A stretch of DNA of 21,966 nucleotides, from contig NW_014577074.1 of assembly GCF_000485595.1 (NCBI RefSeq), forward strand, positions 1,137,646-1,159,611, read 5' to 3'. A program made the position numbers and the translations under genes. This document shows, piece by piece, positions 9,193 to 18,437 of the stretch (position 1 is its first letter; the number at the start of each line of letters is the position of its first letter). The notes below the pieces were generated by a model, which worked only from the letters and a program-made list of their open reading frames with translations, did no database searches and was not told where the DNA came from. This DNA is from Priapulus caudatus (lineage: Eukaryota; Priapulida; Priapulimorpha; Priapulimorphida; Priapulidae).

Positions 9193-9910
9193 GGATTCCT
9201 AGTAACCACGCAGAATATGACCATAATTTCGGGTGAGCGTTGTCCCTAATAATTAATTGATTGGTAAATGATTGATTTAAAAGCTCGGTACATTTACTAA
9301 AATGGCATTAATAAAAAATATATACTCGTAGCTGCATTATATATAGACACGTAAGTAGTTATAGACTATAGATAATATGATATAATCCGGTCATGCTTAC
9401 CATGCGATGGCAGTATCTATACGTCCCTTATAACTTTAGCTCGTACATATATGAACGTCACAGGAGACCTAGTCGACGATTATTCACACTACATCAATGA
9501 TTACGTACACACGCCTTCACGTCTGATTCTTCAGTGACTGTATTTCATTTTGTGTGATGATCCAAGCGAATGCTTGCGCAAATAGCAAAAGTAATTATCT
9601 TCATGGCGGCTACTGGTGGCGTTTATCAATAACATTGAAGCAAAACGGGCGTTCCCACTACCGGCATATATAGCGAGCGTCTCTCTGTTCCTGCCACAAG
9701 TACTCCCGGAGCGCGCGTGTGCAAGACTCCGTGTGTATATGAACATATAGTTATCATATGTTCCTAATGTACGTCATAGGAAGGCAGTCATATGTGCATG
9801 TCGGGCGCATATGTTACGGGGTTATATGGCACAAAAATAAACATATTACACACTAAACTTGATATTTTTGTGTATTTTCGTGACTTGAATTGCTGTGGTT
9901 CTTAGCGTGT
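9193..9910. other. Unassigned AT-rich DNA with a small hairpin
   Basis: GAACATAT (9741-9748) and ATATGTTC (9756-9763) form a perfect 8-bp stem. ATATG-type words recur nearby (9750-9830). Otherwise nothing is recognised. Confidence 0.5.
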
Positions 9911-9928
9911 GCATATATATATATATAT
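9911..9928. repeat. (AT)n microsatellite
   Basis: Short pure AT run directly before the G-rich repeat. Confidence 0.9.
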
Positions 9929-9933
9929 GGGCA

Positions 9934-10160
9934 GGGGACGGAGTGCTGAGGGGGGGTCCCGGGGGGTCCGGCCCCTTAAATTTCATTTTATAGTGGCGCC
10001 TAAAAAAGATTAAAATAATTCTTTCATGGGCTAAAAAATTTGGGAATTCATCCTTGCATTTCTAGACATACAAAATTACTGCTCAGCCATGCTCCAAAAT
10101 GCGCCTAATGTTAAAAAAAAATTCTTGGGGGGGTCAAAAGCTCCAAACCCCCCTTAAGTG
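9934..10160. repeat. G-rich dispersed-repeat fragment
   Basis: It starts with G runs of four, seven and six bases (9934-9966), then CCCCTTAA and an AT-rich body, and ends with another G7 run (10127-10133) and CCCCCCTTAA. GCGCCTAA plus an A-rich stretch and ATTCTT occurs twice (about 9997 and 10101), which suggests an internally duplicated unit. The style (G runs, CCCCTTAA, poly-A) matches dispersed repeats of marine invertebrates. I could not define termini or a TSD, so the class is open. Confidence 0.5.
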
Positions 10161-10183
10161 GCGACGTGCATTCGGCACGTCGC
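10161..10183. repeat. Perfect 9-bp stem hairpin
   Basis: GCGACGTGC, a loop of ATTCG, then GCACGTCGC. It lies immediately after the G-rich repeat and could be its subterminal hairpin. Confidence 0.85.
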
Positions 10184-10493
10184 ATAAGCTGGAAAAAGTC
10201 CCTTTCTTATTTCTTCGCGACACCCGGGGAAACAGGGTCGCCCTTGTCAACCACAATCCTGGATCAGCCCTGTACTGGCTGTTTGGTGTTTTCCTTTATA
10301 GTCTTAATCAATTAATAATAAATTGTTTATTATTATCATTATTATCTATTATTATTATTGATCATCATCAATGGATACATCCAAAACCACCACACCAATG
10401 CACCCGGTCATGCATCATTATCAGCGTAGTCATCGCTACTAATATCAGGAGTAAGGATATATATAGAGGAGTTATGCCAACTTTCTTCGCGAC
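10184..10493. other. Unassigned DNA with ATT/ATC-rich stretch
   Basis: An ATT-rich low-complexity region lies at 10305-10370. A 156-codon frame from ATG 10099 crosses this stretch, the repeat before it and the inverted-repeat arm after it. Its composition (Ile/Leu runs, no domain) and its span across unrelated repeats argue against a gene. Confidence 0.55.
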
Positions 10494-11338
10494 AAAACAT
10501 GTCAAATTTCAACATTTGTCTTGCCTAATTTTTAACGCGATGATATATTCGCTGCAACGTGGCGATTAAAATTACATCTAAATGAGCGTGGACATCCGTC
10601 TGCTAACGTAAAACTTTAACTTTGTTTGAAATACCCGTTCTTGCCTTTACGCGAGATATAGCTTTGCAACGTACAGTCACAAATGGTTCATAATGACGAC
10701 TTTTAACTGAAAAGTGGGCCCGCTCAGAGTTGCCCCCAGATAGCTTCCCGATAAGTGGGCCTGCCTGTGAGGAATGAGTCTTTGTCTGTTTGAAAGAATG
10801 CACCTGTCTGCGGGCAGCGAGTAGCATTACTCTAGGACTCTCTATCTTATAACTTTCTATCATTATAACTATTACACAGCGCTCAATATGATATTATCCT
10901 ATAGTATAGTGATGATAGATATAATAACACGTATAATACAATACTATACACACACATATATACCAGCCTATATATATACAGAGCCACATATACTCATAAT
11001 TTACTCTTATATTATATAAATGTCCATATATTATGCTTACTTCCTCGCCGCCAACAAGTGCATTCTGTCTCAAAGACCAAGACCATTCTCACGGCTAGCC
11101 ACTGTTCGGAAGGCTATCTGGCAATTGAGCCGCGCTTAGTTAAGACACTATGAACGCGATGATGTGACGTTTCAAAGCATAATCTCCGGACAGGCCAAGA
11201 GGTATTAAACAAAGTAAAGTTTTAGTTAGAGACGGATGTCCAATCGCTCAGTTTAGATGTATTTTATCCCGAAGTTGCACGTAATATATCATCGGTAAAA
11301 GGATTAGGCAAGCAAATGTTGAAACTTCGAGATGTTTT
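10494..11338. repeat. Large diverged inverted repeat (foldback-like)
   Basis: The left arm is about 10494-10826 and the right arm about 11032-11338. Colinear complementary anchors are TTTCAACATTTG (10507) with 11313-11324, GATGATATAT (10539) with 11284-11293, GGACATCCGTCT (10590) with 11230-11241, GCTTTGCAACGT (10661) with 11167-11178 (one mismatch), and AGAATGCAC (10795) with 11058-11066. The arms differ by many substitutions and small indels. A roughly 205-bp very AT-rich spacer separates them. No known protein is encoded; an 86-codon minus frame in the left arm is not conserved in the right arm. It could be an old foldback transposon, an inverted duplication, or two copies of one repeat inserted head to head. 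Confidence 0.88.
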
Positions 11339-11760
11339 GGAAAGGAGTCATCCTCCTCTAATATTATGGTACTCCATGCTAATATGAAGATGCACCTATG
11401 AGGTCGTGGATCAATGATTGTCAGCGTGCTACAATACGGAGGACGGTTCTCAAAAAACGCGATTTCAGTAATGTTATCTCACATTTATGTCACGAAAGTG
11501 ACGTACTACAGATGAAAGTGATGAACTGTGAAAATCGTTGTTTTCGTATTACACATTTATTATCTGGTTTGTATTTAAAGAATTTTGCGGAGCAGGGGAG
11601 AGATAGTGGATTGGGCCGCTGAGGAAACGGCTCTGCCGGCTAATTTGATGTCTCGTTTATTTCTTGTTGATTTTTTATTATTTTTGGCTCAACTGTGTTG
11701 TTGCATATTTTAGAATTAGGGAATAGGGTATACGGGGTTGAGAGGTCGATTAAGGGATTA
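11339..11760. other. Unassigned DNA leading into telomere-like sequence
   Basis: No gene is visible. From about 11715 the sequence becomes rich in degenerate TTAGGG-like words (ATTAGGGAATAGGG, GGGGTTG) before the exact repeats. Confidence 0.5.
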
Positions 11761-11780
11761 TAGGGTTAGGGTTAGGGTTA
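11761..11780 (+). repeat. Short interstitial telomeric (TTAGGG)n tract
   Basis: Three exact TAGGGT units plus TA, preceded by degenerate versions. TTAGGG is the ancestral animal telomere unit, so this may be an interstitial telomere remnant or a telomerase-mediated break-repair insertion. The tract is short, so chance expansion is possible. Confidence 0.85.
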
Positions 11781-11947
11781 ACTGATTTCTATATCCACAA
11801 CTTATTTCTATATTCACTATCTCTCCCCTGAGACCTACTATTTATTTAAAGATGTAAACTAATTCAGCCGAAAACCGCGTATTTTTAACCGCGAATAGTT
11901 TTAATAAGTTTAACTAAAATACGATGTCTGAGCGAATGTGATGAGGT

Positions 11948-12026
11948 GAAAAGGTACATTAGAAAGAATTGTGATCAGAATAATAACGCTAGAGTGTAAA
12001 CATCTAGCGTGTTGATGAACCTTTTC
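11948..12026. repeat. Nested imperfect inverted repeat
   Basis: An inner perfect stem, ACGCTAGA (11986-11993) with TCTAGCGT (12003-12010), lies inside an outer pair, GAAAAGGTACAT (11948-11959) with ATGAACCTTTTC (12015-12026; one mismatch). The left side carries about 26 unpaired bases between the two stems and the right side only four. Confidence 0.65.
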
Positions 12027-12581
12027 CTTTAATGGAATTCAATTATGCATGTCGCGATCAGTTATAATGTACATACAACCTTGTTGCTGCAGTCCAGTAC
12101 AGTAAAAGAGAAACATATTCCGCACGAATCGTGTTCAGATCCAACAAACGTACTTAGCGACACTCGCGGACGTGTACGGATGGCGTCTGGGTCGCCTCGT
12201 CGCCTATATGTTTCAGTACACGCAGCATAGTTTTACCAATACTGCAATAATAATTGTATTCTAAATTGTCACAGGGCCGGTGAGGACGTAGTCGCGTCTG
12301 TGCAATAGAAAAATACGAATGCGTGTGAATGATCTGGGGTCACAGTTATGAGATGGCGCCTCCCATGTGTATTTATGCTGACATGTATTATTCCGGCCAC
12401 ATGAAAGATGGCATGGCATTTTTCTTCGCAAGCGAATCTTTGTAATTGCTGCGTGATGTATGCGTTGAACAGGAAGCCATGCTAAGCGCTACGGCACATC
12501 CCGCTATGCCATTAGTTAATCTGACTGTAAATAATATTGTGACACTGATCTGTTTTTTATTTGCTCATTTAATACTGAGTA
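12027..12581. other. Unassigned DNA
   Basis: Two frames open here (12045-12230 and one from 12446 into the microsatellite) have no recognisable domain or splice context. No repeat ends are seen. Confidence 0.5.
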
Positions 12582-12592
12582 ATGTGTGTGTG

Positions 12593-12632
<40 letters not shown>

Positions 12633-12705
12633 TACGTGCGTACGTACGTACGTACGTGTGTGCATGGGTGTGGGTCTGGGTGTCTGCGTATGTGTGTGTT
12701 TGTCT
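12582..12705. repeat. (GT)n/(GTGC)n/(GTAC)n compound microsatellite
   Basis: GTGT, then GTGC units, then a self-complementary CGTA run (about 12630-12657), then degenerate GT. The CGTA part can fold on itself. Confidence 0.94.
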
Positions 12706-13699
12706 TTTGCCCTCGCATGTAGGTGTAACTGCGCAAATAAATCGCTACAATAACTTCACTTACCTGCGTGTGAGATGTGTGCCTGTATGTATGGCGAGCG
12801 TTTGCGCGAGCTGGCATTGCTCGTTGTAATATTTACCCGACCACCAGCATGTAAGGCTTCTGCATTTACATAGTTCGTTTATCGGATAGTGGGAGCGCGT
12901 ACCACGAGGTAGAACAAGACAGATTATGAGGCTTAGCCTCGCCCACTATTTAGGTCGTTGCAAGCACATACATTTACACAATCCCTTATCCCTTCTTAAA
13001 AGAAGCGTCACTCGTGTGCAGGTCGTAACAATTAAACTGTAATATTATTTATAGACACTATTTATTAGTTAATTTAGTTAATTTAGTTTTCTGCATAACT
13101 ATTAATGTGTTAGCTTATGGGGGGTTACCACACATCTGACCTATGGGTGTTGGATAACGGATTGCAGACCCGTAGTAGATTTCAAGGCGCGGGTAACAGC
13201 GCCCCCGTGTGGTGTTCCGATTCAGTGTTAGCACTGACTGCATCAACTCCTAATCGTCGCCGCTTTTTGTTCATTGTCCGTCGGTCTATGACGTAGTGTT
13301 GTAATTTCACAGTTGATAATTACGGCAAAAATGATGGTTTTTGTTGAAGCGTGCGTCGTATCACAAAATAGTCCAGAAAAGCGCATCTGAGGGATTCTAT
13401 ACGCCCGTATTTGTCGTGAGTATACGGCGCGGGTTTTCAATAGCGCCGATCATTACACCCTAGCTGGGCTATTACCCTGGCTGTTTGCCGTGTTAACATG
13501 GGCTTAATGAATGCATACTCCAGATAATTTGTATGTTAGTTGTTTGCTTGCTAAATTTAGCCACGGGAGCAATTATCATCGACTCATCCTGCTTATTAGG
13601 TCCCTATCTCGAGGCTGTGATTTTTGATGCGTGCATCATAACCAGGACTAATGAAGCAGTGTCCACTATTATAAGGAAGATTCAGCCCCTTTTCAGCAG
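12706..13699. other. Unassigned DNA with weak inverted repeats
   Basis: ATAGTGGG (12886-12893) pairs with CCCACTAT (12942-12949) around an inner GAGGCTTAGCCTC hairpin (12928-12940). AGCGCCCCCGTGTGG near 13199 resembles a CTCF core with an insertion. A 69-codon frame at 13533-13742 has no recognisable domain. Confidence 0.45.
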
Positions 13700-14160
13700 T
13701 GACGTCACAGCTTTCTTGGTAGCGCCACGAGCGACGTGGTGATTGAAGCAGAAGCAAAGAGCGGCGGCACCGCACTGTCAATGTACGTGTGCGATGGTTA
13801 ACGGTAAAAACGAGGAAAAACATGTGAGCAGGTCACCATCACAGTTGAATTCTCGCCGAATAACACGAGTCTGATTACAGATAAGCTGGCGAAAAAAATC
13901 TGAAATCTTCAAAAGGCGAGCCGAAATGCGAGCAGGTGTCAAACAGCGAGCGTGAGATGACGCAGCGAATTCTGAAAGCATCACGCGGTGACAGAAGCGA
14001 CGGGCGAAAGGCCACAGGTCGCGCGGTGAAACCTATAAAGAAGCGCGCTATATATATTATAGAGGCTCGCTGACATTTCCACTCTCGCACTGATGCATTA
14101 GTCGCTCGCGCGCAGCTAAGACTAAAACCGTGTTGCTATACGTCGTTAAGCACTACGAGC
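13700..14160 (+). promoter_or_regulatory. CpG-rich stretch with CRE and TATA-like motif
   Basis: A perfect palindromic CRE, TGACGTCA, lies at 13700-13707. Further along, TATAAAG at 14034-14040 is followed by CpG-dense sequence where a start site would be expected, 25-35 bp on. No downstream ORF or exon is recognisable, so this is only a candidate promoter. Confidence 0.2.
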
Positions 14161-14640
14161 AGTCTCGGCTGTCAAGTTCTGTCGCAGACGGCAGCCTTAT
14201 GCTAACATGTTCCGAAACTCATGCGCTGCTAACAATTTTATTCCATAAAATTGGTCGAGTTAGACAAATTCACGTAACATACGCGCTCGTGTAGAAACAT
14301 TTGCCATACACACAACCTGTGTATGCAAAAAGGTACATAGAACATGGTATATTTACTTATTCATATACATATTCATGTTACCGAATATGTTGGCACATCG
14401 TGCTCGTAAATGTGCATGCACACCACCTTTACTACAATAGTGTATACGTGCACTCATACCGGATTACGTTAATGATGAACGTCTTCTATTTCTCATGGAC
14501 CGATACTGAAACGAGATTCTTATAATTGTGCATGAACAGTAATGAAAATCCACGTGTGATAGCGGCGTTATTAAATTATAAGAAGCCGATTTTTTATTCA
14601 TTTATAGTTTAACACTGATGTGTACAGCCTCGCTCTCAGT
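14161..14640. other. Unassigned DNA
   Basis: AT-rich sequence with no gene, transposon end or tandem repeat recognised. Confidence 0.55.
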
Positions 14641-14654
14641 CTTCTCTAGGATAC

Positions 14655-14835
<181 letters not shown>

Positions 14836-15436
14836 CTCGCTCTCTGATGGTCATTCTCTCGTATCAAAACAAATATTCAGGAAAGTGGCAATTGCTCCTT
14901 GGTTTCTTGTTGTTCTTGTTCTACTTCTTTTTGTTTTCCACGATCTGTCAATAATTATAATAGTCCGAGATTTCTAGTAATATCAAGCATGCTACTATGC
15001 CTACCAGAAATACTAACGCAATAGTCTCTCATCAAATGAGCTGTCTTTACGACTAGTCGCCTGGCTTAGCAGACGTCGAAATAACGTCACAATGTTGTCA
15101 GCTTGGAGATTAACTTGCTACAATTAACCAAGTTTCGAGTTTTCTATGTTAGCTGCAATGCTAAGATTTCCCGATAACGCTCTTCTCAATATCTCAATAT
15201 ATACTAGTAGCCATATTTTGTCATAATCGCGACATTTTTCCTAGCTTCATGGACATTCGAGCCTGAGTCCTCACTGCTGCTTATACCCACGTACCTACGA
15301 TTAGGCCTATTGCCGTAAGCGGTAGTTTTGGATGAACGGACATCGACGAAATCGCTAACAATCTGTTAAATTTCCTTCTAAACTCCCGCATCACGTGGTG
15401 TCATCAGCATCAGCAGACATCACTTACAAGGCCTGC
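14836..15436. other. Unassigned DNA
   Basis: No coding signal, tandem repeat or transposon end recognised. Confidence 0.55.
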
Positions 15437-15473
15437 GGGAAGAAGAAGAAGAAAAGGAAAAAGAAGAAGAAGA
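15437..15473 (+). repeat. 37-nt homopurine near-mirror repeat
   Basis: The run is built of GAA units on both sides of a central AAAAGGAAAAA. Reading outward from GG, the two arms are the same for about 15 bases apart from one extra A. Homopurine mirror repeats are the classical sequence class for intramolecular triplex (H-DNA). Confidence 0.9.
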
Positions 15474-15510
15474 TCTGCCACAAATCCGGTGACGTCGCCG
15501 GCGTTTTTAC

Positions 15511-15688
15511 ATTGATAGCGTGGGATTCTTACAGCAGGAAGTCATGGATAGCGGGAGCGTGGGATTCTTACAGCAGGAGGTCATGGATAGCGGGAGCGTG
15601 GGATTCTTACAGTAGGAAGTCATGGATAGCGGGAGCGTGGGATTCTTACAGCAGGAGGTCATGGATAGCGGGAGCGTGGGATTCTTAC
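15511..15688 (+). repeat. 39-bp minisatellite, 4.4 copies, alternating A/B types
   Basis: Copies start at 15518, 15557, 15596 and 15635, with a partial copy at 15674. Each begins GCGTGGGATTCTTACAG. Copies 1 and 3 contain GGAAGTC while 2 and 4 contain GGAGGTC, so the array probably grew as a 78-bp dimer. Because 39 is divisible by three the frame stays open and reads a 13-residue repeat beginning AWDSYSR. That frame begins at GTG, runs through the Lys-rich GAA tract and shows no domain. Confidence 0.95.
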
Positions 15689-16430
15689 TGAGGGAATCTG
15701 GAGTGTGTAAGTGCGTAAGTCTCTGTCATCATCGGTGCGTGCGTTCGGCGGTTCGACCAACCGACAACAAACCTGAACCCGCCACGGTTCATTACACGAA
15801 CTGAAATGTAACCAACTAAAGGATGGAGGGGGATGCAGCCTTGGCGGGCATAATCGATAGAATGCCGCCGGAGTGCTGAGATGTGTAGCAGGATAATGAG
15901 CTTGTAGATCTGCTCGCAGATAGCTGCTACATAGTAGCCGTCGTTTGAAAGATTAGCCGCACGCGAGAGCCGCTGCCAACCTGCCACCAGCAGCTGAATG
16001 CGCGCTGCTGTGATTTCACGCGATTTCACTACCAAACGCCACGAATCCTGCTGCAGTTTCTATACGATTCCCGCCTGATTATCGTTTCACATTCGCATCG
16101 GCGCCGCTTCACACAAAGAGCGCCACTGCCGTTTGTCGCGCGAACACTCGCAGAGATTTAAAAGTGCGAAGGACAAGACGAACAACGAGATGTAGGCCTA
16201 CGTACACGACACGTGGATACAAAATTACAACGTCACTGCTGCAACAATTTATCGGTGACTAAAGCGATACTAGTCAGGCGCAAAGGAAAACACGCGTATT
16301 TATATGCAAAGTTTGTGTATCATTTCTTTTTCATGCATATGTAGCATTTTACACTTCTTTAGTTCGTGGGCTATTCAGGCAATCTTCGCGGCGTTTTCTC
16401 AATAAGAATGTGCTAATATTGTTCGAAATA
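15689..16430. other. Unassigned DNA, partly CpG-rich
   Basis: A 116-codon minus-strand frame (15685-16035) begins at TTG and has no recognisable domain. No repeat ends are seen. Confidence 0.5.
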
Positions 16431-17278
16431 ATTTCGATTACGACTTTTTGCTGGTTGGCCGCGCGCGAAGGCTTGAAAGAGGCAACTTACGAGTGAGGGC
16501 CGCGGTTTAGCGTATTAGGAGCGCGTATGCTTAAAACAGATACAGACACAAACACTGGCCGCGCGTGATTGGTCAGCCACACGTGCTGAAGCTGGTGCAC
16601 ACACACACACTCAGGCGTGCAGCCGAGATCACCGACTGTAATTAAAATGGCAAATTAATCTCGGCGGAATTTTGTCACGCACATAAATCATTGAATAAGG
16701 GCATTCGTACGTGATATATCATCGAGGCAGACAGACATTCCCGCGACGCTGGGCCTGAATTTTTTTCTCACTGCGTTTCTCCCTTCGAGAGAGCATAGAA
16801 ATCCTTATGCTAGCCATGCCGACGTGTACCGTCTCAGCGCCGGTTGGGTGAGGATAGGAGAGGACGCGAGTATGCTGCTCTGAGGACGAGAAACGAGATA
16901 GCATGCGCCGCAGGCGGCCGTTTGTGGACGTGGCTGAGCTCGGCAACGCATCTTGCACGATTACACGCATCGTTTCACTTGCGAATCACGCATCGTTTGT
17001 TCCGATGTGGGCTATATCACGAGCTATCGCGGGCTTCCCTGAATGCACCGCAGTGTGCGCAGTTCGACCCGATTTCCATCTCACGGATGACTTGTCTTGT
17101 TTGCGGCGTCGTCGCCCGTACCCCGCCTTCTCTGGACTACGGAGATGAAAACTCCTCCGTCTTCCTTCGCATGAGGATACGACCGATTATTTGCTTTTCG
17201 AAAATCGCCGACAACAAGTCGAGAACGAGCCAGCGTCATCCTAGCCGCGTTCTTTTGAGAATCCAGGCCGATCTACCC
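16431..17278. other. CpG-rich island-like stretch without a recognisable gene
   Basis: This stretch is GC- and CpG-richer than most of the window and contains an inverted CCAAT box (GTGATTGGTCAG, about 16566). GCCGAGAT (16622-16629) pairs with ATCTCGGC (16658-16665) across a TAATTA-containing loop. A 162-codon plus frame (16844-17332) opens with TTG and has no in-frame ATG near its start; an 81-codon ATG frame at 16903 also shows no domain. It may be a promoter, an untranslated exon or simply GC-rich DNA. Confidence 0.35.
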
Positions 17279-17323
17279 GATAAGCCGAACTTGGTGATCG
17301 CATCACTGCAAGCTCGGCTTATC
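17279..17323. repeat. 45-nt near-perfect hairpin with triloop
   Basis: GATAAGCCGA (17279-17288) pairs perfectly with TCGGCTTATC (17314-17323). Inside, after an A/C mismatch, CTTG pairs with CAAG. After a two-base TG bulge, GTGAT pairs with ATCAC around a three-base CGC loop. That gives nineteen pairs in total. Both outer arms contain a GATAAG GATA-factor motif. Confidence 0.85.
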
Positions 17324-17476
17324 AGCGCGTAACACTAGAACGTCCGTATTCAACTCGGTGCACCATCGTAACGAATAGCACGCAGTAATTTGATCGCTTA
17401 CGAGCTATCGGAAATCCTACAAAAGTGCGCAGACCGACGTGTTATATACGATGCTGTCCGCAATCGCTTATCGTGT

Positions 17477-17488
17477 GACGACGACGAC

Positions 17489-17571
<83 letters not shown>

Positions 17572-17592
17572 CGACGATGACGATGACGATGA
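17477..17592 (+). repeat. (GACGAT)n hexanucleotide repeat
   Basis: Several GAC units, then about 14 GATGAC units with one GACGACGAC interruption near 17568. One frame reads an uninterrupted Asp run within an 80-codon frame and another Thr-Met. The frame lacks any recognisable sequence outside the repeat, so I treat it as a microsatellite. Confidence 0.95.
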
Positions 17593-17910
17593 AATCAGCG
17601 CAGTGCGTTGCTATTGTTATCGACGCTCGTGATTATCTATTATCTCGCCTGTTATTCACGGTTATAATTGTGTCCGCGCAGTAAAGGAGCAGGCAACAGT
17701 CGCACCAGACAGAAACAACTGAGACAACGACTAAAGCAGAACATGTAAAGATAGAGAAGGTGAAGGCGGGCGGTTAGTTAAATCCTCACTAGGTAAACAC
17801 GATGCGAACATCAACCGTGAAGGACAGTAGTGCATAGTAGACAGTAAGGCGAGCGAGCATATATACGAATAGCGCACTTTTACATAGAACCATGAGAATT
17901 GTAGAATTAG
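17593..17910. other. Unassigned DNA
   Basis: No gene, transposon end or tandem repeat recognised. Confidence 0.55.
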
Positions 17911-17926
17911 TGCACACGCGTGTGCA
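17911..17926. repeat. Perfect 16-bp palindrome
   Basis: TGCACACGCGTGTGCA is fully self-complementary and lies 33 bp before a longer perfect palindrome. Confidence 0.95.
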
Positions 17927-17959
17927 AGTTGAGTTCCTGAAGACTTTCTGGGCAGTGTC

Positions 17960-17995
17960 CAGAGCCGTATATAGAGATCTCTATATACGGCTCTG
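17960..17995. repeat. Perfect 36-bp palindrome
   Basis: The left half is CAGAGCCGTATATAGAGA and the right half is its exact reverse complement, with no loop (centre AGATCT). It resembles two transposon ends joined directly, or a tiny foldback element. No matching target duplication is visible. Confidence 0.97.
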
Positions 17996-18012
17996 ATAAT
18001 GTCAATTACGCA

Positions 18013-18045
18013 GCGCCACCTGGTGATGCAGAGCGCCTGCTGGCG
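18013..18045 (-). promoter_or_regulatory. Two CTCF-like core motifs
   Basis: GCGCCACCTGGTG (18013-18025) is the reverse complement of CACCAGGTGGCGC, one change from the bilaterian CTCF core CACCAGGGGGCGC. GCGCCTGCTGGCG (18033-18045) is a weaker second match in the same orientation, 20 bp away. Binding is inferred from sequence alone. Confidence 0.3.
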
Positions 18046-18429
18046 ACTGAACAGACATTGCACTATGTAACTAGTTGTTTTAGCCAACATTTGTCTAATG
18101 TACAAAAATAGGTAGACTGATTCGCATATATCTATATTGATAGGTTAAAAGCAACTTATTGGATATATATATATATTTAAATTGTAAAAAATGGCTTGAG
18201 GCAGTGAAATAGGTGAAAATATCGGGATAAATTACCTTCCATTGTCTCACACATTGTTTGGTTTAGATGGGAATTTTCATGTAAAGATGCCCATTGCCAC
18301 GGATTATTTAAAACGGATTGAATAAATTGCAGTTACAATATGATGGAAATGGTAATAGGCCTCATTACCAAAAGTAACACAATAATGTATTCGTCTGTTT
18401 TTAAACTCATATCTGCATATTAGTCCCTC
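18046..18429. other. Unassigned AT-rich DNA
   Basis: Contains a short (AT)n run near 18163-18176. Nothing else is recognised before the hAT target duplication. Confidence 0.5.
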
Positions 18430-18437
18430 ATCCACTG

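Noticed and set aside
9934-10160. Complete MITE with G-rich ends
   Set aside because: No terminal inverted repeats or TSD could be placed, so it is listed only as a repeat fragment.
10099-10569. 156-codon ATG frame
   Set aside because: It crosses a dispersed repeat, a hairpin, an ATT-rich stretch and an inverted-repeat arm; composition is low-complexity Ile/Leu and no domain is recognised.
13104-13216. Element with ACCACAC/GTGTGGT ends
   Set aside because: GGTTACCACAC and GTGTGGTGTTCC pair over only part of their length and no TSD is present.
15685-16035. 116-codon minus-strand frame
   Set aside because: It starts at TTG and overlaps the minisatellite end; no domain or splice context supports it.
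16844-17332. 162-codon plus-strand frame in CpG-rich DNA
   Set aside because: It begins at TTG, has no early in-frame ATG, no recognisable domain, and GC-rich DNA has few stops by chance.
17390-17632. Poly-aspartate protein
   Set aside because: The Asp run is one frame of a (GACGAT)n microsatellite; flanking codons match nothing recognisable.
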